Source: Sthenelais limicola
Lineage: Eukaryota; Annelida; Polychaeta; Phyllodocida; Sigalionidae
Assembly: GCA_942159475.1 (NCBI GenBank)
Contig: OW804098.1
Location: forward strand, 2,766,383-2,830,382
Direction: 5' to 3'
DNA length: 64,000 bases
The translations under genes and the position numbers were made by a program. The first letter of the stretch is position 1, and each line of letters begins with the position of its first letter. This document shows, piece after piece, positions 1 to 10,035 of this stretch. The notes beneath the pieces are model-generated. The model was not told the DNA's origin. It saw only the letters and a program-made list of their open reading frames with translations, and made no database searches.

Positions 1-174
1 AAAGTTATTATCAGGAAGTTTGGCTAAATAGAACTAATATAATACCTAGAACATTGGCACAAAAATACTACAATTTTAGTTAAAGCAGATATTCAGGTAA
101 ACCCAGTTTAACCTAAACATGAGTCTAACAGACATTAGAAGACAACAGACCTTAGATAACTCAAAGAGCACAAC

Positions 175-180
175 TTTATT
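175..180 (-). terminator. Polyadenylation signal of the first kelch gene
   Basis: AATAAA on the minus strand, about 170 bp after the stop codon at 352. The surrounding bases (TTTATTCAGTCAACT read on the plus strand) recur at 16921, downstream of the kelch pseudogene, which suggests these two 3' UTRs share ancestry. Confidence 0.55.
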
Positions 181-351
181 CAGTCAACTTGACATCAAAC
201 ACAATCTGAGCATGAATGACAAAATCCATCATAACTTGAAGGTAATGTGCGTGGCTCTTGTCAATTTGCCATTTTTATGTTTTTCGGAGAACTAAATAAA
301 CCCACAAACATTGAAACATTCATACAAATATCATTTAGTATTGTTACTCTG

Positions 352-2136
352 TTACTCATCCTCCTCATGGACAAACTGATGCCAAGGAAGACGTAGCTTA
401 ACACAGTGTAAGGCAATACTGTTATCACGAGGTAATGAGTCAAGTTTGTTGACTGAAGCAGATTTGTCCTGGATAACAATCTCCACACATGGGGTATCTG
501 TCCCATCAGAATCACCATCTATCAAATAAAGTCTTTCATTGTCTATGAAGGATCTAGGCTGATCTGGGAGTGACTCCGGGCAGAACACCAAACCAGCATC
601 TCCAGTTTTAGGATCATACCAGTGGATGGAAGGTTCATGAGATGTCTCAATATGATCAATTCCATGAACAAAATATAACAGACCTCCCTGGAACCACATG
701 GGAGATCCATATGGTTGTATCTGTGTTGAGGGCAACATTTTCCATTCCTTAGTGAGAATATCAAGAGATGATATTTTGCTTGGAGTTATCTCTGGGTCAA
801 GATATTCATCAGCATCTCCCTCACAAATATAGATTGTATCATTTACAACACATGCACTCAGACGAAAATCATCTGACCATCCAGAGTACATTTTGGTAAA
901 TGGTTCCCATTGATTTGTCATGAAGTTGTAGCGCTCTATGTTCGTAGAAGGGTTCGTTTTAATATTACTATATCCAGCAACTGCATACAAAAATTGTTTG
1001 TGTTTGACGAGTGCAAAAGTGCATCGGGGCACACACATTGAAGCCAGCTCAGTCCATTTGTATTCCCTTGGGTCAAAGATGTAGCATTCCCTTTTAGATT
1101 CTTTAGCCGCACGCCCACCACACATCAGTATAAAATCATTGACTATGATACATCCAGAAACATCAATATCTCTGATATCAACACTTCTTACATTATGCCA
1201 TTTCCCTTTGTTTGTACTGAGTGCAGACCAATCATTATCGCACCTGATTGCCAACAGGGAAGGTTTCATTCTAAGTTGGGTGTGAATATTTTGGCAAAGG
1301 ACTCTCTGATAAACGGGTTTAGCCAAATATCCCTGAGCTTTTTTAAGGTGTTTATTTAACACAGGATTCTTCATCAGTTCAGAATGGGTGTCAATGATGT
1401 TGTCAACTTGTTTGGCTGTCATGAGTGGAAACCTGATGTGTTCCATTAGGTCAATATGGAACTGCATTCTATTCTCAGGGTCATGTTCAAGCCATTGCAC
1501 AACAGCCTGGTAAAGCTTCTCTTCAGGTCCAAACATCAAGTCTTCCCTACACAATAGTCTATTGATGGTATCAAAACTCAGGTTCAAATAGGTTTCAGAT
1601 TCAATGAGTAAATGTAAGTTTTTAGCCACAAAATCTTCAACTTTGTTGGAGAAATCTCTGTCATAAGGATGGAGCCTGGCTATATCCATTATCTCCACAC
1701 AGTTATCCACTGATATATTTGTGTTCAAGAAAATCAAACAAGCCTTGATAGCAGTTGAAATTTGAAGATGATCTGCAGTAGTCAGAAGGTCAATGACATT
1801 GTCCTCTGTGATATGTAGAATCCCTGTGTAAACATGATCAAGTAGCAGCTGTAGCATGCCTGCTTTTATTGCCTTTAGTTCAACATAGTCTTGTTGAGTT
1901 TCTGTCATGCCACTTGTGAGCATGGCATAGAAGTAATCACTGACAGATGCAAGTACAGTTCTGTGACACCGAAATGAGCGTCCTTCAGCAACTAAAGTGT
2001 AGTCAAAAAGAGCCTGAGACTGCCATAATCGTGTAACACCATCAGAAATACACTGCCTCCATTCTAGATCCTTTGTTTCCAATGATGGAGTTGGAGCAAG
2101 GGGAAAGGATGAGGTTTCACCTTTGTTAATCGACAT
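352..2136 (-). CDS. BTB-BACK-Kelch protein (KLHL-type Cullin-3 adaptor), array copy 1
   Basis: An intact 594-codon reading frame. The first in-frame ATG is at 2136 (MSINKGETSS); an upstream GTG extension is ignored because a splice acceptor, TCTTTCTCTTTGCAG, ends at 2159, so the coding region probably sits in one exon behind a 5' UTR intron. BTB domain at about residues 38-143 (LFDYTLVAEGRSFRCHRTVL), with GMTETQQ where the phi-X-E Cul3 contact normally lies. BACK domain at about 148-250 (LMFGPEEKLYQAVVQWLEHD). Kelch repeats at about 300-585 (CYIFDPREYKWTELASM, YAVAGYSN). Known KLHL proteins of this layout bring substrates to Cullin-3 RING E3 ligases; that role is inferred here. It is the most divergent intact copy and ends HQFVHEEDE. 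The ortholog is not identifiable. Confidence 0.9.
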   Translation of the reverse strand: MSINKGETSSFPLAPTPSLETKDLEWRQCISDGVTRLWQSQALFDYTLVAEGRSFRCHRTVLASVSDYFYAMLTSGMTETQQDYVELKAIKAGMLQLLLDHVYTGILHITEDNVIDLLTTADHLQISTAIKACLIFLNTNISVDNCVEIMDIARLHPYDRDFSNKVEDFVAKNLHLLIESETYLNLSFDTINRLLCREDLMFGPEEKLYQAVVQWLEHDPENRMQFHIDLMEHIRFPLMTAKQVDNIIDTHSELMKNPVLNKHLKKAQGYLAKPVYQRVLCQNIHTQLRMKPSLLAIRCDNDWSALSTNKGKWHNVRSVDIRDIDVSGCIIVNDFILMCGGRAAKESKRECYIFDPREYKWTELASMCVPRCTFALVKHKQFLYAVAGYSNIKTNPSTNIERYNFMTNQWEPFTKMYSGWSDDFRLSACVVNDTIYICEGDADEYLDPEITPSKISSLDILTKEWKMLPSTQIQPYGSPMWFQGGLLYFVHGIDHIETSHEPSIHWYDPKTGDAGLVFCPESLPDQPRSFIDNERLYLIDGDSDGTDTPCVEIVIQDKSASVNKLDSLPRDNSIALHCVKLRLPWHQFVHEEDE

Positions 2137-2158
2137 CTTTTCTAACACTTATATGGAA

Positions 2159-2175
2159 CTGCAAAGAGAAAGACG
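2159..2175 (-). other. Putative 3' splice site before kelch copy 1
   Basis: On the minus strand a pyrimidine run ends in TTTGCAG 22 bp upstream of the ATG at 2136. Equivalent acceptors (CTCTTTCCAG or TTTTTCCAG) lie at about 20358, 29599, 35577, 43532 and 59712 before the other copies. The 5' exon itself was not located. Confidence 0.55.
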
Positions 2176-2790
2176 ATTAATTCAACTTTTGCGGTAACTC
2201 TTTTATGTTTCAGGAAGTTCTATTGATGAGAAATGCCTGTGTATTTGAAGAATGATACTGGGATTGATAGGGAGGTCTAAGTACTCTCGCCAGGCAGGTG
2301 AGTGAGTGAGATGCTTTACGCCCTTATCAACAAATTTAAGATGGTTATATCAAGGGCGGGAGAGCTGAGTGGGGGTGGTGGGGGGGGGGGAATAAGATAG
2401 CATGCCACCATTAATGTAAACATTGTCGCTTACAGCTACTGATCTTGCTTTTGGTTGGTTTACGCATGTGTTGTACTGGGTAAGAGTGAGATTTCAGATT
2501 AATAACCTAGGCCTATTTGAAAGATGAAATTGCATAGCCAGGAACACATTCAAAGGTAACATTATGAGGTAACATAACTCTGTACAACTAATATTTACTT
2601 GGATGCTGCGAGATTATCATTGTATGAAAAAAGATCCAATAAAATTTCTTTAAAAAAAAAAAATTCAGAGCCAGGCAGAGGTCATAAGGTGAGATCAAGT
2701 ACACTACTTGATTCAATCAGGGTTGGAAGGTTGTAAAAACCCTATAGTGTTCAATGAGGAAGTGGGAATCAGTTAATAAAAACTCCCTGC
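2160..2790. other. Intergenic sequence with GTGAG-type repeat fragment
   Basis: No gene seen. It should include the upstream intron of copy 1. At about 2298-2372 there is a truncated copy of the GTGAG-headed repeat (GAGTGAGTGAGATGCTTTACG ... AAGGGCGGGAGAGCTGAG) followed by a G-run, and near 2650 a short A-run. Confidence 0.5.
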
Positions 2791-2880
2791 CCAAGAGGGG
2801 TAGGAAACCTGTCAAAGTGCCGATGGTATCACTCTTTGAGTTGCTGACTCGAACCATAGCTGACTACCATTGATCTACAG
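2790..2880. repeat. Interspersed repeat, copy 1
   Basis: This stretch and 7040-7130 share a block around TATCACTCT..GAGTTGCT....GAACC..GCTGAC. Read on the minus strand, GGTTCGAGTCA resembles a pol III B box, so a tRNA-related SINE tail is possible, but neither copy has clear ends. Confidence 0.35.
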
Positions 2881-3262
2881 ACATTTGGTGCCACAACATT
2901 CTGGTATTACTCCGGTGAACAGAATGCCTTCAAAAAGGCTTTTTTCAAACCCAGTCTTCTTTTCAATCTCAAGCACTCTGGATATAATTACATCACATAA
3001 ACGCAGAGAAATAACAAATCGCTTCGGGGACGTTGATAACATAGGCTTTTGTTTTTGAAGTTTTTGAAGTTCAGTGCAGATTATCAATCAAACTCTCTTC
3101 TCCAATGACGGTGGTAGATTTGAAAGCACACATTGCATTGGCTGCTTTGTGATGGCAATGGTAACATCTGCATCTCCTTCAGCTTGGATCACTTCAGTCT
3201 TTCTATCACAAACGTTTTATGATGAGCTGGATCATTGCCTGCATATTAGCCTCATTTGTTTT
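2875..3262 (-). pseudogene. Relic of an uncharacterised invertebrate repeat-associated protein
   Basis: Translating the minus strand gives EVIQAEGDADVTIAIT (about 3190-3145), then in a shifted frame CAFKSTTVIGE, and further on SRVLEIEKKTGFEKSLFEG (about 2990-2935). From memory, these three blocks match, in order, a protein family common in invertebrate gene predictions with an AEGDAD...GEDTDLL...GCDTTSR.FGIGKK layout, often thought to be a PIN-like nuclease and often repeat-associated. The frame is broken several times and no start or end is seen, so it is a relic. The family assignment needs a profile search. Confidence 0.4.
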
Positions 3263-3715
3263 ACCCCACAAATACTGTTGCCACTGTAATGTCCACCTTG
3301 TTTTCTTGATGCTTGGGCCAGCCCCATAACCATTATACCCTACAGTGGCACTGACATAGTGTTGGAGGGTGAATAAGGCATAGTTAAAGACCAGCCCGTT
3401 CTGATTCAGAGCGCCCTGATTTGGGGGGCAGATAAGGGCATGGTATCAAATGGCCGGAGCAGGGGGACCCTCTAAACCACAGGACCAGGCCTCAGATGTG
3501 AGACTGTCTAAGTGGGACAAGAGATAGGAAGTGTGTTTAATCCGAAATAAATATATCAACCCAACAAATTATTTTTTTCTTACAATTAATTCAGAATTAT
3601 TATTTGACTAGTGTTTTCCCCTTTTTCTAGTAATTTCAATTGACAAGAATTATCAAAACCCTCATATCTGCAATTTAGTATCCAGACCCCCTTTCTCTGT
3701 AACGCTAGCCACTTG
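3263..3715. other. Intergenic, nothing recognised
   Basis: No coding region, RNA gene or repeat boundary recognised. Contains mixed unique-looking sequence and a G-rich patch near 3430. Confidence 0.4.
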
Positions 3716-6424
3716 CTCAAGTGAGTGAGTGAGTGAGTGAGTGAGATTGGTTGCTTTACGCCCTCAAGACCTTATCAACACATTGAAGCCCCAGTAGCAC
3801 ACAACATTTGGGGAACATTGGGATCGTGTTCCTCCTGTGTTTGTTTGTAGGAAACACATAGAAAACATAGAGCAAATGTTTTTTTACCAAACGTCCTAGG
3901 AATATTAGGATTTAATGTTCCTGGAATGTTATTAGCTAACATTCAGCTAATGTTCTGAAAGAAATGTTTAAGGAACAATAATTTCCACACATTAAATGAA
4001 CGTTTCAAAAAATAATGTTCCCCAAACATTTAGCTGTGAACATTAACATAACATCGGGTATTTATGTTCCTGGAGCACATATTTGCTAACTTTCTGCTAA
4101 CGTTGTCAGTTGTATGTTCTGCAAACAATCATACCTTAACATTGAAGAAACATTATTAAATTTATGTTCTCAAATTGTTATTCCTTCAATGAAAACTGAC
4201 ATAACTATAGTTACATCAGTTAAAATTAAGTTCTTTCAATCTCCTAGACATAATGTATGTGATGTGTCACAGAAAAATGAGTCACACAATCACTGGAATC
4301 GGCTTGAGCTCATCATTTTAAATGTGATGCATGGTGATCCATTGACAATATTCAAGAAGAGTATAGGGTAACACCTAATAGCATTTTTCCTCTCAACAAT
4401 GTGTGATGTGTTTCAGGAAAATGAGTCATAAGTCGCAAAAAATGAATTTTGAGATATCATCATTATTTGAAAAGATGAGATCAAGGGGATTCCACTGAAA
4501 GTTAACACTGGGACACTTAATGTGTATTTCTATATATTAAGTTTGATATTTTTATTTTTGAAAAATCAAGTTTGTAATGTTTCTGGGTGGGCAATTACCA
4601 GTAAAGTAACTAAATATCATCAATATGAAGGCCTTCGAAACGCAAGATATATTTAATACTATGTCCTGAAATTTTGTACATAGGTTCATATGACTATGTG
4701 TACTAGACCCTCGAGAAATCAGAACATTCCATTAAAGGAATCTTTCGAAAAAGCCAAAATATCAATTTTGTGACTTGTGACACATTTTCTTAAAACCCAT
4801 CACATTTAAGAGTTGTGTGCATAATATTTAACAAGAGTTAGCGTTTTTCCTCTCAACAATAGATGGTAGCATGCTACCCAGTGGCGTCGCCTAGGTTATT
4901 GTGCACTATGCATCAGCTAAACCAGCCCTGCGCATGCGTCAAAACCGCCACTTTTCAAATCTAAGGGGAAGCAGTTGGAGTACATGGGAAACGCTTTAGG
5001 ATATTTCTTGTGCCTCACAGTAAGTATATATGTTTCTGTTCCACCATTTCTGTATTTCTAGAATCATACATGTTTAGTAACCTATGATGCCTATATATTA
5101 AGTAATATAAGTTTTGATACATTGAGAGAAATCACATATTTAATGATGCATACTGTTTGTGGTCGAGCATGGCGGGGGTGTAGTCTGTGCAAGGACTGTA
5201 CCTACTCCCCTTTGTCACTGTTTGTAACAACTCCCTCCCTTGTTATTATTGATCGTACAGAAAGATGGTATACTTCATTATGAAGCTCTTTCTCTCAGCT
5301 GTCTTGTAGTGCATACATGATATATGTGATTTGAATAGTGCTCAGTTCAATTCACTCATAATTAGTTTATTACCCTCCGCCCACCCTTCTAGTATAGCAT
5401 ATATATATGTATATATGTTTGCTACATGAGTGTATACTATAGTATTATATCCGATAGCTTTGACCCTCACCTGCAAGATAGGTATGTCTAAATTCCCTTC
5501 TTCAACTAACTACATAGAGAAGAGAGGGGGAGGCTGGCCATTCTCCCCCCTTTTTAAAGGCGTTCTACTTCACACACAAACCCCTAAATCCTGAAGTCTG
5601 GACACATAATAAGTTATAACATATCTCAATTATGAATATACTCCCATTGGAATGTTACAACTGTGGATACATTCCACCAAATATATACAACTGTATTTTA
5701 TTCATTACAGAAGCTGGTATGAAGAAGGATAGGAAGAAAAGGATGAATCAAATAATGAAATGATGAACCAAAACGATGAAATGATGATTTTTGAGAGCAA
5801 ATAAAGGAGATTAGGTGTTTGAGGCATATGTTTTCCAAATGTTAAAATTGAACAGAAGGCTTGTGGGAAGAAAAAACATTGGGGGAATTGTAGCTAAAAA
5901 CGTTTATTGTATGTTAGGTGGGAATGTTTTCCTAACATCTTTTACAACTGTTAGGATAACGTTACAGAGGTATGTTCCAATGGTGTTATGAAAAAACAGG
6001 GGAAGAACGTTTGGTTATAAACATTAGCAAAACATAAATGATAAACGTTGTATCAATGTTAGGTAGGAACGTTCCCCTAACACATGTTCCGGGAACATCC
6101 AATAAATTTTCACTTTCAAACATTAACCTAACAAACAACCAAACATTGAGGGAACATTCTAGGAATATAAGTGTGCTACTGGGGAGGTTATATGAAGGGC
6201 GGGAGAGCAGAGAGGGAGTGAGTGAGATTGGTTGCTTTATGCCCTTATCAACACATTGAAGGTTATATCAAGGGCGGGAGAGCAGAGAGGGAGTGAGTGA
6301 GATTGGTTGCTTTATGCCCTTATCAACACATTGAAGGTTATATCAAGGGCGGGAGAGCTGAGAGGGAGTGAGTGAGATTGGTTGCTTTACGCCCTTATCA
6401 ACACATTGAAGGATATATCAAGTG
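3716..6424 (+). repeat. GTGAG-headed SINE-like repeat, interrupted, with 75-bp tandem copies
   Basis: The first part (3716-3788) has the (GTGA)n head and TTGGTTGCTTTACGCCC, ending ACACATTGAAG. The repeat resumes at 6185 (AGGTTATATGAAGGGCGGGAG) after a 2.4-kb insertion. From 6211 to about 6420 the core repeats about three times with a 75-bp period (AGAGGGAGTG at 6211, 6286 and 6361). Longer copies of the same family, with target duplications, are at 52728 and 55236. Confidence 0.65.
3789..6184. mobile_element. 2.4-kb DNA transposon-like element with terminal inverted repeats
   Basis: The ends are CCCCAGTAGCACAC (3789-3802) and its exact inverse GTGTGCTACTGGGG (6171-6184). Both ends carry many copies of GGAACATT/AATGTTCC/AACGTT-like motifs, that is, subterminal repeats. 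It sits inside a GTGAG repeat whose two halves join cleanly when it is removed, leaving AG duplicated as a possible 2-bp target duplication. No ORF longer than about 85 codons is present, so it is non-autonomous. Superfamily unknown. Confidence 0.65.
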
Positions 6425-9400
6425 ATCATTAATTCATATACATTTGGTCGGCAAGGACAGCAGGGGTATCACAACTCTCTGGAAGGGCCCTGGTCTGGTT
6501 ATCTGCATTTGAACTCCAGATGCACCCCTTGCATTTTAGCTGATGCAGATTTAATCCCCTATTTAAAACATAGTAATCTGTCCCAGGAATTTTCTGTGGG
6601 GCACCCATTTTCTGATTTTGAGGCGGCATAGTTCTTTATTGCTTTTGCCAGTTGCAACTTATCTAGCTGGGGCAAGATGGTCTTTGCTTCAAACAAAGAC
6701 ATTTGATATGGTTAGCATTCATACTTCATCACTTCATCTAGTTGGAGTTCACCTGTTTGTGAAACAACTAGAAGAATAGGAATGCTGGTAGTGGTGTCAC
6801 CAACTTTGACTCAGGGATGCAAGTTGAGGTATCCAAAATTGATGGAAAGTTTTCTGAGATAAAAATATGCTGTACAAAATGTTCACAACTGAAAGATTAT
6901 GCATATACATATACTTGAAATGAATGTTAGCTTAAAAATTTAATAGAACTAGACAAGATGATAAGCAGGCAGTGAGCAGCTGTTGCCACCCACACTCACT
7001 ACCGTCTGCCGGGCCTTCGGCCCCTGCTCCCGGTAGTGGTGTACGGGGAGTCCCCTCCGCTAAACTCCCGATGCTATCACTCTACCGAGTTGCTAGCGGA
7101 ACCTTGGCTGACCGAGAATTGACTCAGGCAGCCACTGGTACATAGCTTTCCTGTATATTACAATGCAATGTTTGGGTCTATTCCGGGGTAGATGGACATG
7201 CTATTCAGTCAGTACATTGACGACCAACCTTTTTCAACGTTTTTAAAGGTAATTTGAGGAAATTAATTACACATTTTGCTAATGAGGAGATTAACAGAAA
7301 TCCATCAACTGACGGACAACTTGCATCCCTGTTGACTGCCCTGCTGGATACTATGGTCTTTACCTTCAAATTCCTTTTGCACTGGTATGAAAATGAACTC
7401 CAAATGCTGTGAAACTATCCAGTTGTCTAGCAGTTTTTTAGTTCTCAAGTTATCAAAGTTCTGATGGCACACACAAATTTGATATATTTCCCAATGATTG
7501 AAAAATCTTGATATTTTTAGGTCATAGATTTGTATATTGATCATTATGTTGTGCCTTGATCATAGAAATTTTAGGTGTAAATAGTCTCATCTCAACTAAA
7601 TGGTTTCATTCATAAAATAACTATTGACCATGAAAAAGATCTCATAACAGAAATAACTTCAGAAATGGATTCTCCACACCTCAAAACCTAGACCAATCAC
7701 AACCGATCCGCCCTCACAGCGGACAACCCATCTCCAAAAATCCTTACGTCACCCAACCCATCAGTGTCCACGGCCATCTATGGACGACCCTAATTTATGG
7801 CCATGTTTTTCATGTTTTCCTATGTAATTTGCAAACTATAGTTAGACTAAATGATGACTTGAAATAGTTTCCTGCCCTTTTGGTTTGAGGAAATAAAGCA
7901 GTTGTGGTAGACAAACCCTGATTTAAAAACATTCATGCACTCTCTCCCTCTCCGGAAATGCGCACCATGTTTAACTCCACACACTGCACACTGCCCCTCA
8001 CGCCGCCTGCCACTACTGTGTGTGTAGTCTTGAGGCAAGGCTACACACAGGTATTAAACACTAACAAATGGATTCTAATGCGACGGGAGGAGTAAAGGAT
8101 GGGTGGGTGGTGGGCATGCAGTGTCATTCAAAGTGAGAAAAACTACAACTATAAGTACAAAAACAGAAAATAAAATAATACCCTGTAGGCCTATCTAGCG
8201 GGCTCAATTTCTGGACTCTTCACAACAAATGCTTTTCAAAAAAAGCTGCCTTTGGCAGAATAACTCACAGAACCGTTGTACCCCCCATCAAGGGTCCCAA
8301 TGCAATATAGGACAGAAATGATATTCATCCCCTTCTTCTATGCCAACACGATCATGCTCCTCCGTGTATTCTACCTACAATAATGACATCTTAAGACGTT
8401 TTCCTCGCAATTTTGGCCGGAATCGATATACGTCAATACTGTACATAAAAGATGCTAGGGTGAGGTATAGCTCGATACATTGTCCTGGGAAGATTCAAAT
8501 CGACAGCCATTGCCGCTAAATATAAACAAAGCGCTGAAATCTGGTGTCTCCCAATACCTACGCAAGCGCCAATGCATATTATAGACGTTTTAGAAGCGCT
8601 GTTCAGCCTCAGCTCAGGGTGGGGGTGGGGTGGAGAATGGGGAGGGGCCGGGTGGAGGGGAGTGCCATTGAAAATGAGAAAAGGAATCCTTATTTATACA
8701 ACTTAATAGGCTAAGACTTCCCCTCACTCACATGAACCTCTCTGCGGTTATGCTTCTGGACAGAGTAGGCCTACATTGGCTATTACACAAAGATCTAGTG
8801 CTAATAGGTACTGAGACATGACACTATCAATCGCTGGTGGTAGACATATAAGCAGAAGTCTATTTAAAAGTTAAACAACCAATGGCAAGGTATGTAAGAC
8901 CATCTACCGGTACCACCGTATGTCCTGGAGCCAAAGTCTGTGTGAGTTTCTACCATTATATTGTTTGAAGTGAAACAAGAGAAGAGAAATGATGAAGTTA
9001 AGTCCTAAGGAGACCAACTGGTGCAATAAGTATAATGCTCGAGGCTTGCGAGTTGTCGGAAGTCCTCGGCATTACATCAAAGAATGACGCATCTTCCGGC
9101 CCCGCAGGTGACGTCACAAATGACCTGTCGCCGGGCGTTCTCTTTTCCTCGCAGACCAGAAAGGTTTTGGTTGGTGCTTAAAGTTGCCCTCCGTCCCCCC
9201 TTAAATTCAATTTTCACTTTATATACTTTTTATGAGGGGCATTTTTATACTATATATAACTTTCACCCTTATATAAATGTATTAATATCTTAATCCTTGT
9301 ATTATCTTAAATGTCAATACTTCTTCAATGTCTTTATACAAAAATCATGTATTCAACATCCAGCTTCGACGGATTTTGATGTAAAAGCCAACATTGTGTA

Positions 9401-9885
9401 TTAAACATCTGCAATCTAATTCTGTGTTTTTTGTAATGATGACCGTTTTGTTTTTTATCCATGCAGATTATATTGATGTATTTGTTTTAGTTGGCCAAAA
9501 AAACGGGTGGAGAATGATCATGATGTGAAGAACAAAATGGTAGAGATTATTGCTTTGTCTATGATGATTAATTATCACCATTTGTTTACATGAAATGAAG
9601 GTGATCGATTATAGATGTCTGCAGTAAATTTCTTGTAAGAGTTGATTTATCTGTAACGAGTCCCATCGGCTAGCCAACAGGCTATTGAAGAAATCTACCG
9701 TGAGCCTGGGTAAAATCAGGTTAGTTCAAAGAGAAAATACTCAAACAATGCTCATGAAAATATGTGTCCTTAAATCTATAACATTTTGTAATGTTTAGTC
9801 CTACAGTAGTCTAGCCAGGGTACCTACTTCATTACATAATTCAGATCGAAGCTCTACCTTTTCATATACTTAAATATTTATTATC
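6425..9885. other. Long intergenic region with scattered repeats
   Basis: No gene that I can support. Minus-strand 6700-6560 translates to a protein-like but stop-interrupted run (LAKAIKNYAASKSENGCPT) that I cannot place. At 7040-7130 lies the second copy of the interspersed repeat at 2790. G-rich patches with similar context occur near 8090-8125 and 8620-8660. The other short reading frames here have no recognisable domain. Confidence 0.4.
7040..7130. repeat. Interspersed repeat, copy 2
   Basis: Shares TATCACTCT, GAGTTGCT, GAACC and GCTGAC blocks, in the same order and spacing, with 2790-2880. Preceded by a GC-rich palindromic stretch (GCCGGGCCTTCGGCCCC, about 7009-7025). Confidence 0.4.
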
Positions 9886-9993
9886 TGTCGGGATACTCGC
9901 TATGCGGTGCGACACTACCGCCACCTCGCGTCACTCTCTTGAATAAACCAGTCTTAACCTAGTACTCATGCTCACGAGTTGCTTATTTATATA
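9886..9993 (+). repeat. 5' LTR of element 1
   Basis: Starts TGTCGGGATACTCG and ends TTATTTATATA; contains GAATAAACC as a likely polyadenylation signal. It does not end in the usual CA. Very short for a gypsy LTR. Confidence 0.9.
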
Positions 9994-10008
9994 TGGTACC
10001 AGGAGTGG
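9994..10008 (+). other. Primer-binding site of element 1
   Basis: TGGTACCAGGAGTGG directly abuts the LTR, as expected for a site complementary to a tRNA 3' end (..CCA). The tRNA was not identified. Confidence 0.6.
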
Positions 10009-10035
10009 TTCAATAATTCCATATTTCCAGCAGAA

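Noticed and set aside
2137..2148. Upstream GTG start giving MLEKMSIN for kelch copy 1 (and similar GTG extensions for copies 3 and 4)
   Set aside because: The extension starts at a non-ATG codon between the splice acceptor and the ATG. The shared MSIN/MSVE start is used by all copies.
2875..3087. Treating the minus-strand 70-codon frame as a small gene
   Set aside because: It is one frame of a multiply broken relic whose other pieces lie in different frames upstream.
3716..3746. GTGAG run as a simple microsatellite or CRISPR-like repeat
   Set aside because: It is the head of an interspersed element that recurs elsewhere with the same downstream core. No spacer-repeat pattern exists anywhere in the window.
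6429..6629. Minus-strand 66-codon frame with KCKGC and other cysteines
   Set aside because: No domain recognised. The better protein-like translation here is in another frame and has stops, so no gene is called.
9979..10035. TTG-initiated N-terminal extension of the gag-pol ORF of element 1
   Set aside because: It begins inside the LTR and runs over the primer-binding site; the first ATG at 10036 is the sensible start.
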